Below are positions 54,624 through 63,569 of a stretch of 64,000 bases of DNA, piece by piece. This DNA comes from UBA7672 sp963718145 (lineage in GTDB: Bacteria; Pseudomonadota; Alphaproteobacteria; Caulobacterales; Hyphomonadaceae). Below the pieces are notes generated by a model, which was not told the origin of the DNA, did not search any database, and saw only the letters and a list, made by a program, of their open reading frames with translations. The DNA is taken from NCBI GenBank assembly GCA_963718145.1, contig CAVQYJ010000001.1, forward strand, positions 124,001 through 188,000. The letters run 5' to 3'. The stretch's first letter is position 1. Every line of letters begins with the position of its first letter. The position numbers and the translations under genes are program-made.

Positions 54624-56575
54624 CGCCGTGGCGCCAGATCGGATTCAAGTTTACGAAAGGCCTGTCGCAACTGATCGGTTGCTTCGACCGCGGCTGCGCC
54701 ATCAACCAGGATTCGCGGGGTCAGGAATACGATCAGTTCGGTTCGCTCGATCAGGTGCGAGTCGGTCCGGAAAAGCTGGCCCAGCAAGGGAATGTCCTTG
54801 AGGATCGGTATTCCGGTAACGCCTGCCGTACGATTGGTCGAGATGAGCCCTCCCAGCGCAACGGACTTGCCCGATGGGACCAATAGCTTGCTCGCAATCT
54901 TTCGCTGCTGGATTGTCGGAGAGTCGATGCCCGAAGAGGTCGTGCGCGCAACCTGAGATACTTCCTGCGCGACATCGAGCTGGACCATGCCGCCGGCGCG
55001 GACTTGCGGCGTCACTTCGAGAATGACGCCGGTGTCGCGATAGGTTGTCTGATTGACGATGGGCGCGCCAGGGTCCGTCACAGAGATCGCCGTCTGTGTG
55101 ACGATCGGGACCTGGTCGCCAATCTGAAGATTTGCCATCTCGTTGTTGAGCGCCATCAGGCTGGGCCGCGAGACGACCTCGACTTTTGTCACTGACGACA
55201 AAAGGTTGAGCGCGGCTTCGATGTCCACGTTGAGGTAGGTGAGCGAGAAGCCCGGAAACTGGCTTGTCACCTGCCCACTGGGCGCATCTGTGAAGGTCCC
55301 GGTGAACCGGTCCTCGATGCCGCTCCAGTTGACGCCGTATTGCAGTTCATCATCGAGCGTCACCTCAACGATCGCGGCCTCAATCAGGACCTGAGGGACG
55401 GGCTGGTCCAGGGCCTCCAACAGGACCCGTGCTTCAGCAAGCTGGCCGCTGTCGCCGCGGACAATGACGACGTTCTGCGCCAAGTTGACGGAAACCGATT
55501 GAGATGACGTTTGCGCCGCGGCAGGGCTTGCTGGTTGTGTAGGCGTTTGCGCAGGACTGCCGCGCAGCTCGCTCTCGCGACCTAGTGGCTCCCGGCCAAG
55601 GCTCGCTTGGGTGGTGGGCGCCTGGCCGGCGCCCGAGAGCGAGGCCGCCAAAGTGTCTGCGCCAACATGCTTTGCCCGATAGATCAGTAGGCCTGCCGCG
55701 ACATCAATGCCGGCAACATCCAGTTTTTCGATCCAGGACCGGACGACCGGGATGATTTCAGGTGCGCGCGCCAGAACGATCAGTGTCGAGAGACGTGGCA
55801 CGGGGATAAAATCGACCTGGCCAACGGCAGATCCAAGTAACGGCCTTAGCTCGCCCACCATTTCCAGCGGCGCGATGTTCGAAAGCTTGAACGAGGCTGT
55901 CGACACCTGTGCGAACCAGTCGACGTCGAACATGGCGGCCGCTGACGATGCCGCTGTGATGGCGGCCTCATCGCCACGTACGATCAGGAATCGTCGGCGA
56001 TCATCGATCACAGGCGTTGTGGCGGATGGCGCAAAAGGCGCGATCAAAGGCGCAAGCTGCGATGGCGGAATATGGCGCGGCGTCAGGACGACAACACCCC
56101 CGCCTGGCGGCGAGGGTTGGCCGGGGTCGATGGCTGCGGCCTGCACCGATGCGCCTTGCGCCGATGCGCGCGCAACAGCGACGAAGTCTCCACGGTCAAT
56201 GACTGCGATGCCAAGCGGAAGGAGAGCAGCTCGCAACGCCTCGATCGCGGCAAGGCGTGATTGAATGTTCTCGACGCGCATGGTGACGAGACCGGAGACG
56301 TCCGGCGCGATCGAATAGTCGATCCTCAGGAATTCGCCGAGGATCTGGTTCACCACCATCGCGATATCGGCGCCGACATAGGTGGCCGAGAATGGGGCCT
56401 CGGTCTGAAAATCGACAGCGCTGATCGGATTCGCAGATTGTCCGCGCTGCACAAACTGCCCAGGGCGGACTTGTTGCGCGGCCGTCGGCGCTTGTTGGGC
56501 TTGCTGCGCGAGCGTTGGGGCGGCGACAGCAAGGATTGCGCCGAACCAAACACCAAACGCAACGGGCTTGGCCAT
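54620..56575 (-). CDS. gspD: Type II secretin GspD
   Basis: 651 residues from the ATG at 56575. Signal peptide (cut near TLAQ), N0/N1-type domains (VVNQILGEFLRIDYSIAPDV), repeated N domains with a Pro/Gln/Ser linker, and the secretin C domain: VPQVLIEAAIVEVTLDDELQ, the VPIVT loop, and LLVPSGKSVALGGLI near the end, with RTELIVFLTPRI. It forms the outer-membrane pore. No lipobox or S domain is visible. First gene of the gsp operon. Confidence 0.95.
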   Translation of the reverse strand: MAKPVAFGVWFGAILAVAAPTLAQQAQQAPTAAQQVRPGQFVQRGQSANPISAVDFQTEAPFSATYVGADIAMVVNQILGEFLRIDYSIAPDVSGLVTMRVENIQSRLAAIEALRAALLPLGIAVIDRGDFVAVARASAQGASVQAAAIDPGQPSPPGGGVVVLTPRHIPPSQLAPLIAPFAPSATTPVIDDRRRFLIVRGDEAAITAASSAAAMFDVDWFAQVSTASFKLSNIAPLEMVGELRPLLGSAVGQVDFIPVPRLSTLIVLARAPEIIPVVRSWIEKLDVAGIDVAAGLLIYRAKHVGADTLAASLSGAGQAPTTQASLGREPLGRESELRGSPAQTPTQPASPAAAQTSSQSVSVNLAQNVVIVRGDSGQLAEARVLLEALDQPVPQVLIEAAIVEVTLDDELQYGVNWSGIEDRFTGTFTDAPSGQVTSQFPGFSLTYLNVDIEAALNLLSSVTKVEVVSRPSLMALNNEMANLQIGDQVPIVTQTAISVTDPGAPIVNQTTYRDTGVILEVTPQVRAGGMVQLDVAQEVSQVARTTSSGIDSPTIQQRKIASKLLVPSGKSVALGGLISTNRTAGVTGIPILKDIPLLGQLFRTDSHLIERTELIVFLTPRILVDGAAAVEATDQLRQAFRKLESDLAPRR

Positions 56576-56813
56576 CTGCAATCCGTATGCGGAACACACG
56601 CTCCAGCATCTTGTTCGGGGCTGGGCGCGTGTCGCAAGCAAGACAGACATGACGACCCCACAACCGCAGAGACCGACTGTCGATTGGATCAAGGGGAATC
56701 ACAAGTCTCTTGACGGTGATCACGGAGCGGAAAATGTCGGCCATATCCGTCTCCGTCCGCAACCAGACGTCTGTGATTGCTCCCACGCCAGAGCCTCGCG
56801 CCAGGGGATCAAT

Positions 56814-57185
56814 TTAGCCGGCCACGACAACCTGCACGAGCTGGAAATAGTCCAATGACGTGCATGTGCCGACGAGTTGAACCTGCTTTCCCATCTGCTT
56901 GGCATACATGAGCAGGGCGAAGAGTTCCTTGGCGTTGTTGATATTGGAATAGAAGTACGCCCAATTCGCGCCAGCGCAGGAGGCGGCGCCCCAGCCAATA
57001 TCGCTCGAGACGTAGAAGGTGGAAGTACCTGTTCCGCCCGAAGTCAGCTCCAGCATGCCAATTGTGCGCACGGCCGTCGCTTCCTCGGCAAGTGCTGCTC
57101 CGGATGCCCCCGCCCAGGCAACCATGGATAGGCAGACAAATCGCAACGCCGACCCCGCAGATTGTCTGAGCCGCTTGTTCAACAT
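56814..57185 (-). CDS. Small secreted beta-rich protein upstream of gspD
   Basis: 123 residues; AAAGGAA precedes the ATG at 57185 (an ATG at 57200 is also in frame). Signal peptide cut near ALA|EE. The mature part has two cysteines (ASCAGANW, GTCTSLDY) and alternating strands ending DYFQLVQVVVAG. Not recognised. It lies between mini-YD copy 2 and gspD on the same strand, the same order as the first cassette, and is a candidate T2SS substrate. Confidence 0.68.
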   Translation of the reverse strand: MLNKRLRQSAGSALRFVCLSMVAWAGASGAALAEEATAVRTIGMLELTSGGTGTSTFYVSSDIGWGAASCAGANWAYFYSNINNAKELFALLMYAKQMGKQVQLVGTCTSLDYFQLVQVVVAG

Positions 57186-57312
57186 GCTGGTTCCTTTCAT
57201 TCGATTGGAGTCGGGGAGAGGTTGGCTGCCGACGCCGACAAGAACTCTCTGCGTGCTTTGAGGGCCGGCTTGCGGTCTGGAAGATTGGCCATCCCTGTTG
57301 CGAGTTTCCTAT

Positions 57313-57594
57313 TCAACCCAAGATGATGGTCAGCCAAGGTACGATCGAGTCATTGCTCGGCGGCGAAGGCGGAGGTGGTGGCGAAGGCGGAGGCGTAGAA
57401 ATTACGCTGACGCGGTTGTCGGCTGCATCATAGGCGTAAGTCGTTTTGGCCCCGTCGGTATGCTCGACCTCCACCAAGCGGCCTAATACGTCGTAGCGGT
57501 ACTTGGCTGTCTGAGCGAATGCCTGACCCGACAATCCAAGAACGCCAGCAACCAGCAGGCATCCGATTTCGGGAGTCCAGTTCGAGCGAGGCAT
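57313..57594 (-). CDS. Secreted mini-YD protein with polyproline tail (copy 2)
   Basis: 93 residues: signal peptide (cut near AFA|Q), one pair of YD repeats (KYRYDVLGRLVEVE, YAYDAADNRVSV), a Pro/Ser run at ~68-80 and a short hydrophobic end. About 58% identical to the copy at 37749 over the first 67 residues, no gaps. It is the first gene of a minus-strand series that continues into the gsp operon, with rhs copy 2 on the other side, divergent. Confidence 0.78.
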   Translation of the reverse strand: MPRSNWTPEIGCLLVAGVLGLSGQAFAQTAKYRYDVLGRLVEVEHTDGAKTTYAYDAADNRVSVISTPPPSPPPPPSPPSNDSIVPWLTIILG

Positions 57595-57770
57595 CGATGC
57601 TATCCCCCATCGCGACCCTTTGGTCGAAATTCATCTCACGAATGAAATCGCGATGAAAGAGGGCGGCGGTCGCAATCCACCGTTTCATTCGCTGGGCGAT
57701 ACGCGGGAGCCGTTGACTTCCAATTGGCCCCCGCGCCAAACTTGAATCGTTGGAGGTTGGGAAATCCGAA

Positions 57771-58346
57771 ATGGCAACCGCGCGGATAGGCATCGTACTC
57801 GGCGCTAGTTTCCTGGTTTTCTTCGCGAGCCCAACCGCACGCGCTCAGGTCGTGCGACTCTGCCCAAGCCTCGACGGCGCCGCGCGCGCGGCGTGTTTCG
57901 CATCGGCGTCGGCGCCTCCGAGCAAGGCGCCTGTGATCGCCGCTGCGCAAAGATGCCCGAGCCTACCAGAGCCATCTCGCGCTGCCTGCTTTGCCGCGGA
58001 CAACGAACGTAACGCGGCGCGAGACAGGCAGGTCAAGAGTTCAGGACCTGTGATTTCTCGCGGTGCGCCTTGTGCGATGTTGCCAGAGGCAGCCCGAGCA
58101 AGTTGCCTGGCGCCGTTAGGGTTCAAGTCGGGCGCTTCAGGAGCCGCCGCAACACCGGCGCCCGTTGCGACGGCCTTGTGTCCCAGTCTGCCTGCGGCAG
58201 AGCGCGAAGCCTGCTTCACTGCGGGCAATGTCGCTCGAGGCGCCGCCGCGGCTGTCGTGCCGCCTCCTGTGCGACTAGTGGGGCCGGTGCAATGTCCAAG
58301 CTTGGAGCCAGCGTTGCGAGAGGCCTGCTTTCGGTCAGGCAGATGA
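57771..58346 (+). CDS. Secreted protein with five C-x10-C repeats
   Basis: 191 residues. Signal peptide cut near ARA|Q (residue 25). The mature protein holds five units of the form CPSL-x4-R-x-AC-[FL], with cysteines at 31/42, 62/73, 101/112, 137/148 and 175/186, each pair exactly 11 residues apart, joined by Ala/Pro linkers of 19-28 residues. Each probably makes one disulfide-closed hairpin of helices. I know no named family for it. It stands between mini-YD copy 2 and rhs copy 2. Confidence 0.75.
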   Translation: MATARIGIVLGASFLVFFASPTARAQVVRLCPSLDGAARAACFASASAPPSKAPVIAAAQRCPSLPEPSRAACFAADNERNAARDRQVKSSGPVISRGAPCAMLPEAARASCLAPLGFKSGASGAAATPAPVATALCPSLPAAEREACFTAGNVARGAAAAVVPPPVRLVGPVQCPSLEPALREACFRSGR

Positions 58347-58807
58347 TTGCGTCGCTTACACCAGTTTTCACGAGGATTGGAGCGCGTCGAGAGAGGTAGT
58401 GACTAACCAGAGCAAGGAGCAAGGACACTTCGTCGATTTCTTGTGCTCGCGCTGACGTAGGCTGGATGACGGCGCCGGCACCCGTGCCAACGACGCTGCT
58501 TTGCTCCAAAAGAGGAATAGGTTGATCGACCAGATTCATCTTTGCGGTTGCGACTCAAGACCGTTGAATGATCATTGTGGGACAGTCAGCGATGAGATTT
58601 ACCTGCTTTTTTCCAACATCCAGCTATTGCCCGGTGCCATTTTTGACGGGTGGGTCTTAAGCTTTGCGGGCCGTCGGATGATCGTCGTGATGAATGGTGG
58701 CGCAGTGAGTTGAACTACCGAAGTTTTGTCGCGGTTGTTTTTTGCAGTTGAGGCTTGGTCGCGATCGTGTCGCGTAGCAGAGCCCTGCGTCGAGCTGGGC
58801 TGGGGAG
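58347..58807. other. Stretch without a supported gene upstream of rhs copy 2
   Basis: 461 bases. A 70-codon open frame at 58501-58713 has no RBS and no family resemblance, so I do not call it. The region is less GC-rich than the backbone and should contain the promoter of rhs copy 2. Confidence 0.4.
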
Positions 58808-59855
58808 ATGGCTGCTGTGATCACAGCGAAGGACATGCAGAACTTGCGGAACTTTGTCTTTTCGGCACGTCGACCCATGGCGACGACGAGGCTCTTCCTG
58901 GCGGTTCTGATCTATCTGGGATTTGCGGCCAGTTCTTTCGGTCAACAGATTCCGTCCGAGGCCGATGGTCTGCATCCGCCGCTATTTGAAATCAGTCGAC
59001 AGCAACGGATTCTCGATCGAGGAAGCCTCGTTCTCCGCAGCCACGACAGAGGTCGTCATCGGAAAACCCGGCGCCGGCGGCCTGGTTTACGGAAGACGGT
59101 TCCTCGGGAAATATGTTGCAGATGGCGGGTTTGGAACCGCCTTCGACGGTTGGGGCAACACGCTCTATGGCGCCATATCCGCGCAGTTTACCCCCGACAA
59201 CCAATCACAAGGAACCGGAACGTATGGCCCATACTATGTGAGCTTTCTGGGTCAGGGAGATGGTTTTTCCTGCGGCCCAACGGGTTTTGCCCCGCTCTTT
59301 CCTTCTGGTTCAACGCTTACCTATGTCGGGAACGGCGGCGACGTGCGGCTGAAGTACGTGCGCTCCGACGGGACAGAAGCCTATTTCTATGCTGAGGGGG
59401 CAGCAGGCGATCCTCCGCATGCATGCCTCAACGCAGGGGTTATCGAGAAGGTCATCAAGCCCGATGGCGAGATCATCACCTGGACCTACGTGGACAACTA
59501 TACGGGCTACCTGAGTGATCCATTCCATACTTATCCTCCCGCGCGAATTCAGGCGGTCAGCAACAATCTCGGTTATCAAATCCACTTCGAATACGCGACC
59601 TATTCGCCAGGGGCCAGCAATCTCAGCAAGGTCTATGGAATAGATATGAGCATCGTCAGTTGCGCGCCTACGGCGTACCAATGTTCAGTATCGAATGAGT
59701 GGCCTTCGGTTACCTACAGCGACACGATCGAGGGGTCTTCGCCGAACAACACCATCGTCCACACAACGACGGACAATTTGGGACGAACGACCCGCTACTA
59801 CTTTCCATCAGATGGCGCCCTGATTGTGCAGCGATACACGCTCACCAGGATTTAG
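58808..59855 (+). pseudogene. N-terminal part of rhs copy 2, frameshifted and stopped
   Basis: A leader with signal peptide (MATTRLFLAVLIYLGFAASS, ATG at 58877; an ATG at 58808 is also in frame) runs to about 58990. The frame then moves by +1, and SVDSNGFSIEEASFSA continues the homology with rhs copy 1 (SPVDQNGVNLITAEATF). It goes on through KPDGEIITWTYV and NNLGYQIHFEY until an in-frame TAG at 59853-59855. The same frame is open again straight after the TAG and continues into the CDS at 59949. Confidence 0.82.
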
Positions 59856-59948
59856 ACCCCTCAGAACCTGGGGACTGACGACGTCACTGTCAGCTACGGG
59901 ACGCAGCACAACTGCACCGCCAATGGAGTTATCCTTTCGCTGCGCGAT

Positions 59949-62900
59949 GTGACGATTACCAACTCTAGGGGTTTATGGGCTTATGCTTACGCCACGAGTG
60001 GGAGCCATTGCCGCCTTCGAATTTCCGGGCCGAACACCTACCAACGCGAGTTGATGCTGACGAGCAATGGCGCTCCAGGGTTTCCGGTGCCAACCATGTG
60101 GGCGGTCGAGGACCGGAACTTCGTAAACGGTGCGTGGACCAATCCTACCCTGACCAAAATCTATTCCTATGACGGAAGCCACAGGGTCACCGGCGTCTCT
60201 GAAACCACAGCCCCTGGTACGATCAGCCACATCTATGACTATGACGCTCGGAGCAATCTAACTGCTGCACATCACACGCCGAGACCGGGACATGGACTAG
60301 TAATCGTTCACCAGTACGCATCTTACCCTGAGCCGACCGCGCTCGTGTGCTCCAACCCCAAGACCTGCAACAAGCCTCTTACGCTGACGGATGCGCGCGG
60401 CAATATTTCGACCTTCGCTTACGATTCCAATCATGGCGGGTTGCTGACGGCGACGAAGGCTGCGCCTGGGTCCGGGCCTTACGCGGGCATCCAGCCGCAG
60501 GTGCGCAACACCTACAGCGACAACGGAACCGCAATCGTCCGTCTGGCCTCGACCTCGACCTGCGCCACGACCGGCTCGTGCGCTGGCGCGGCCGATGAGA
60601 CGATTGTCGAGACGACCTACAATGCCAAGCGGATGCCGGCGACGGTGACGACGCGGGCGGGCAACAGCTCGATCAGTTCGACGGTGGCGATGACCTACAC
60701 GCCGCAGGGCGATGCGGCGAGCGTGGATGGGCCGCTGCCTGGAGCGGCAGACACGGCCTACAGCTATTACGACTCGATGCGCCAGCTTCGCGCGGTGGTG
60801 ACGCCGGATCCCGATGGCGGCGGCTCGCTGCTCTATCGAGTGAGCAAGACAACCTACGATGGCGATGGCAATCCCGTCACGATCGAGAAAGGCGAGGTTG
60901 CAACGCCTGCAGGCTGGGATTCGCCGACGGTCCCGATCCATGCGCGCTCGACATTGGAGTATGACAGCTTCGGACGGACGGTTCGCCAGAACCAGATCAA
61001 CCTGGCGAGCGGCCTGCCGGAGACGGTGACCCAGACCAGCTATGACTCTGCGGGCCGGGTTGAGTGCGTGGCGCAGCGGATGAACTCGACTGTCTTTGGC
61101 TCTGCTCTGCCGGCCGCATGCGCGCAGGGCACAGCAGGCGCGTTCGGGCCGGACCGCATCGTTCGGACGACCTATGACGCCAATGGCGATCCGCTGGTGA
61201 TCCAGTCGGGCTATGGCACCGCGCTGGTGCGCAACGAGCGGACGATGACCTATCTGGCGCCGGGTCAGGCCGGCACGCTGAAGGACGCCGCCAGCAACCT
61301 CACCACCCTGGAATATGACGGGTTCGACCGGCTGAAGAAGACGCGCTATCCGGTCGCGACCGGCGGTCCCAACTTGAGTTCCACGACGGACTTCGAGGAG
61401 CTGGGGTACGATGCAGCCGGCAACATCACGTCGGAGCGCCGGCGCGACGGGCTGACGGTTGCAAACACCTACGACAATCTCAACCGGCTGAGGCTCAAGG
61501 ACTTCTCGGACGCGACGCCGGACGTCACCAACTCCTACGACAATCTCGCCCATCTGGTGACGGCAAGCTCCAGCAGCGGGAACGTGTCGTGGGCCTATGA
61601 CGCGCTGGGCCGGGTGACCTCCGAGACGCAGCCCAATGGCGCGGTCTCATACGGATACAACTCTGCGGGCCAGCGGACCCAGCTCACCTGGCCCGGGAGC
61701 AGCTTCGCGGTTCACTACCAGTATTACGACGATGGTGCGCTGAAGCTGATGGGGCTCAACGGCGCGTCCGATGTTCTGGCGACGTTTTACTACGATGAGC
61801 TGGGCCGCAGGAAGTCGGTCTGCCGCAGCGCCGGGACATCGTCCGCCTGCAGCGGCGGGGCCCGCACCTTCTACGGCTATGACGCGGTCTCAAGGCTTGC
61901 CGGCCTGAGCCACGATCTCCTGACCAGCGCCTCGACCTACGATCTGTCGACCACGTTCACCTACAGCCCGGCGAGCCAGCTCACGAGCCGCGCGGCGTCG
62001 GCCTCGACCTATGAGTGGCCCTTTGTCCAGGCGTTTAGCGACGGCTACACGGTCAACGGCCTCAACCAGTATGCCTCGGTCGCAGGGCAGAGCCTCACCT
62101 ATGACGGCCGCGGCAACACCACCAACGACACGACCAAGGCCTACAGCTACGACGCCATGAACCGGCTGACCGGCTCGCCCACCAATGGCGCCTCGGCGGT
62201 CTACGATGCGACCGGCCGGCTCGTACAGATCGCCCAGGGCGGAGCGACGACGCGGTTCCTCTATGATGGCACGCGGCTCATCGCCGAATACGATGGCGCG
62301 GGCGCGCTGCTGCGCCGCTATGTGCATGGCGACGGGGTCGACGATCCCATGGTGTGGATCGAGGGCACAACCGCCCGCAGCCACCTGTTCAAGGACGAGC
62401 GCGGCTCGGTGATCGCGGCCGACACCGGCTCGGCGGTTACGACCATGCGCTATGACGAATATGGCGCCCGCGACGCCAGCGCCACCTACAGCGGCCGGTT
62501 CCAGTACACCGGCCAGACCTGGATGCCGGAACTCGGCCTCTACTCCTACAAGGCCCGAGCCTACAACCCCGACCTCGGAAGGTTCATGCAGACCGATCCG
62601 ATCGGCACCAAGGATCAGGTCAACCTCTATGCGTATGTCGGAAATGATCCGCTGAACAAGAACGATCCGACGGGGATGTGCCCGTGGTGCATAGGTGCTT
62701 TTTTCGGCGGATTGATTGGCGGAACTGTAAATGCCGCATTTTATGCTCTTACTCCATCTGATGATCCCAAAACGTTGTTGGGCTTGCTTGCGAATTTCGG
62801 AGAAGGCGCTGCCGTTGGGGCGGCTGCTGGTAGTGGCGCTGGATTGCTGGCAATCGGCGGTACGGGTGGAGTTACAAATATCTTAGAGCAAACGGCGACA

Positions 62901-63269
62901 ACTTTAGGTGTGGGTATCGAGAAAGGGAATGTGCCTGCTGCTTTTGAGGCGAAGATGGGCGGCACGAGTTCCGCGGATGTGCTGGTGACGATAGCCAAGG
63001 ACGGCGCTTTTGGTACTTTGTCGACTATGGTCGGCGCGAAGATCGCTCCCGGTGTCTCATCCAAAATCGAGAACGCTCTGAATGCGATAACGGTCAACGC
63101 GGCCAAAGAGGCTTCGGATCGCGCTGTTGCTGCGATCGTTGTGGCAACTCCCAACGCTGCAAGAATCGGAGGAGATATCGTAGCTGGTGCAGCGGGACAA
63201 CTGGGGACACTTCCAATTTGTAACGAAAATGCACGCGGCGAAATCGGAGGAGTTCCCGCATGTCGATAA
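59949..63269 (+). CDS. YD-repeat (Rhs-type) protein, copy 2, main part
   Basis: 1106 residues from a GTG; it is the continuation of the interrupted gene to the left, without signal peptide. The YD core is almost identical to copy 1, including a stretch offset by exactly 20,394 bp with no protein differences over >160 residues. It closes with NPDLGRFMQTDPIG and NDPLNKNDPTG (~906). A new ~200-residue tip follows: Gly/Ala-rich hydrophobic pretoxin-like segment (CIGAFFGGLIGGTVNAAF, ANFGEGAAVGAAAGSGAG) and a cysteine-containing end. Tip function unknown. The next gene overlaps its stop. Confidence 0.8.
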   Translation: MTITNSRGLWAYAYATSGSHCRLRISGPNTYQRELMLTSNGAPGFPVPTMWAVEDRNFVNGAWTNPTLTKIYSYDGSHRVTGVSETTAPGTISHIYDYDARSNLTAAHHTPRPGHGLVIVHQYASYPEPTALVCSNPKTCNKPLTLTDARGNISTFAYDSNHGGLLTATKAAPGSGPYAGIQPQVRNTYSDNGTAIVRLASTSTCATTGSCAGAADETIVETTYNAKRMPATVTTRAGNSSISSTVAMTYTPQGDAASVDGPLPGAADTAYSYYDSMRQLRAVVTPDPDGGGSLLYRVSKTTYDGDGNPVTIEKGEVATPAGWDSPTVPIHARSTLEYDSFGRTVRQNQINLASGLPETVTQTSYDSAGRVECVAQRMNSTVFGSALPAACAQGTAGAFGPDRIVRTTYDANGDPLVIQSGYGTALVRNERTMTYLAPGQAGTLKDAASNLTTLEYDGFDRLKKTRYPVATGGPNLSSTTDFEELGYDAAGNITSERRRDGLTVANTYDNLNRLRLKDFSDATPDVTNSYDNLAHLVTASSSSGNVSWAYDALGRVTSETQPNGAVSYGYNSAGQRTQLTWPGSSFAVHYQYYDDGALKLMGLNGASDVLATFYYDELGRRKSVCRSAGTSSACSGGARTFYGYDAVSRLAGLSHDLLTSASTYDLSTTFTYSPASQLTSRAASASTYEWPFVQAFSDGYTVNGLNQYASVAGQSLTYDGRGNTTNDTTKAYSYDAMNRLTGSPTNGASAVYDATGRLVQIAQGGATTRFLYDGTRLIAEYDGAGALLRRYVHGDGVDDPMVWIEGTTARSHLFKDERGSVIAADTGSAVTTMRYDEYGARDASATYSGRFQYTGQTWMPELGLYSYKARAYNPDLGRFMQTDPIGTKDQVNLYAYVGNDPLNKNDPTGMCPWCIGAFFGGLIGGTVNAAFYALTPSDDPKTLLGLLANFGEGAAVGAAAGSGAGLLAIGGTGGVTNILEQTATTLGVGIEKGNVPAAFEAKMGGTSSADVLVTIAKDGAFGTLSTMVGAKIAPGVSSKIENALNAITVNAAKEASDRAVAAIVVATPNAARIGGDIVAGAAGQLGTLPICNENARGEIGGVPACR

Positions 63270-63568
63270 AAGTAATAAAATTCGTTCTAAGAGATGGTCT
63301 AAGAATTCTGGCTATGTCGACGATTGTCGTTGTGTTGCTTTTCCTCGGCGCTGATCAGGGAATCAGGAAAACTCATCTTATCCCGCTCTATTGGTGGCTT
63401 GTCGTCTTCTTGGTCGTGGCTTCGATCATCACCATAATTAGGACTCTATGGTTTTTCTCTTTCGTATCGAAGGACGAAAAAGAACGTCGCGCGTTGCAGA
63501 AACAGATAATGACTACAAAAGAGCTGTACCAAATGTTCTGCGCGCGAACGAAACAGCCATCAAAATAG
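63260..63568 (+). CDS. Small two-TM protein, candidate immunity protein for Rhs copy 2
   Basis: 102 residues; GGAGGAG precedes the ATG, which lies 10 bp inside the Rhs gene end, so it is translationally coupled. Two TM segments (~17-32, AMSTIVVVLLFLGA; ~43-66, YWWLVVFLVVASIITIIR), then a basic coiled tail ending RTKQPSK. AT-rich. Same size class, topology and C-terminal ending as the gene at 42968, so both may protect against membrane-active tips. Inference from position. Confidence 0.65.
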   Translation: MSIKVIKFVLRDGLRILAMSTIVVVLLFLGADQGIRKTHLIPLYWWLVVFLVVASIITIIRTLWFFSFVSKDEKERRALQKQIMTTKELYQMFCARTKQPSK

Positions 63569-63569
63569 A

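Noticed and set aside
58501..58713. 70-codon open frame upstream of rhs copy 2
   Set aside because: No RBS, no signal peptide or domain, and mixed codon use.
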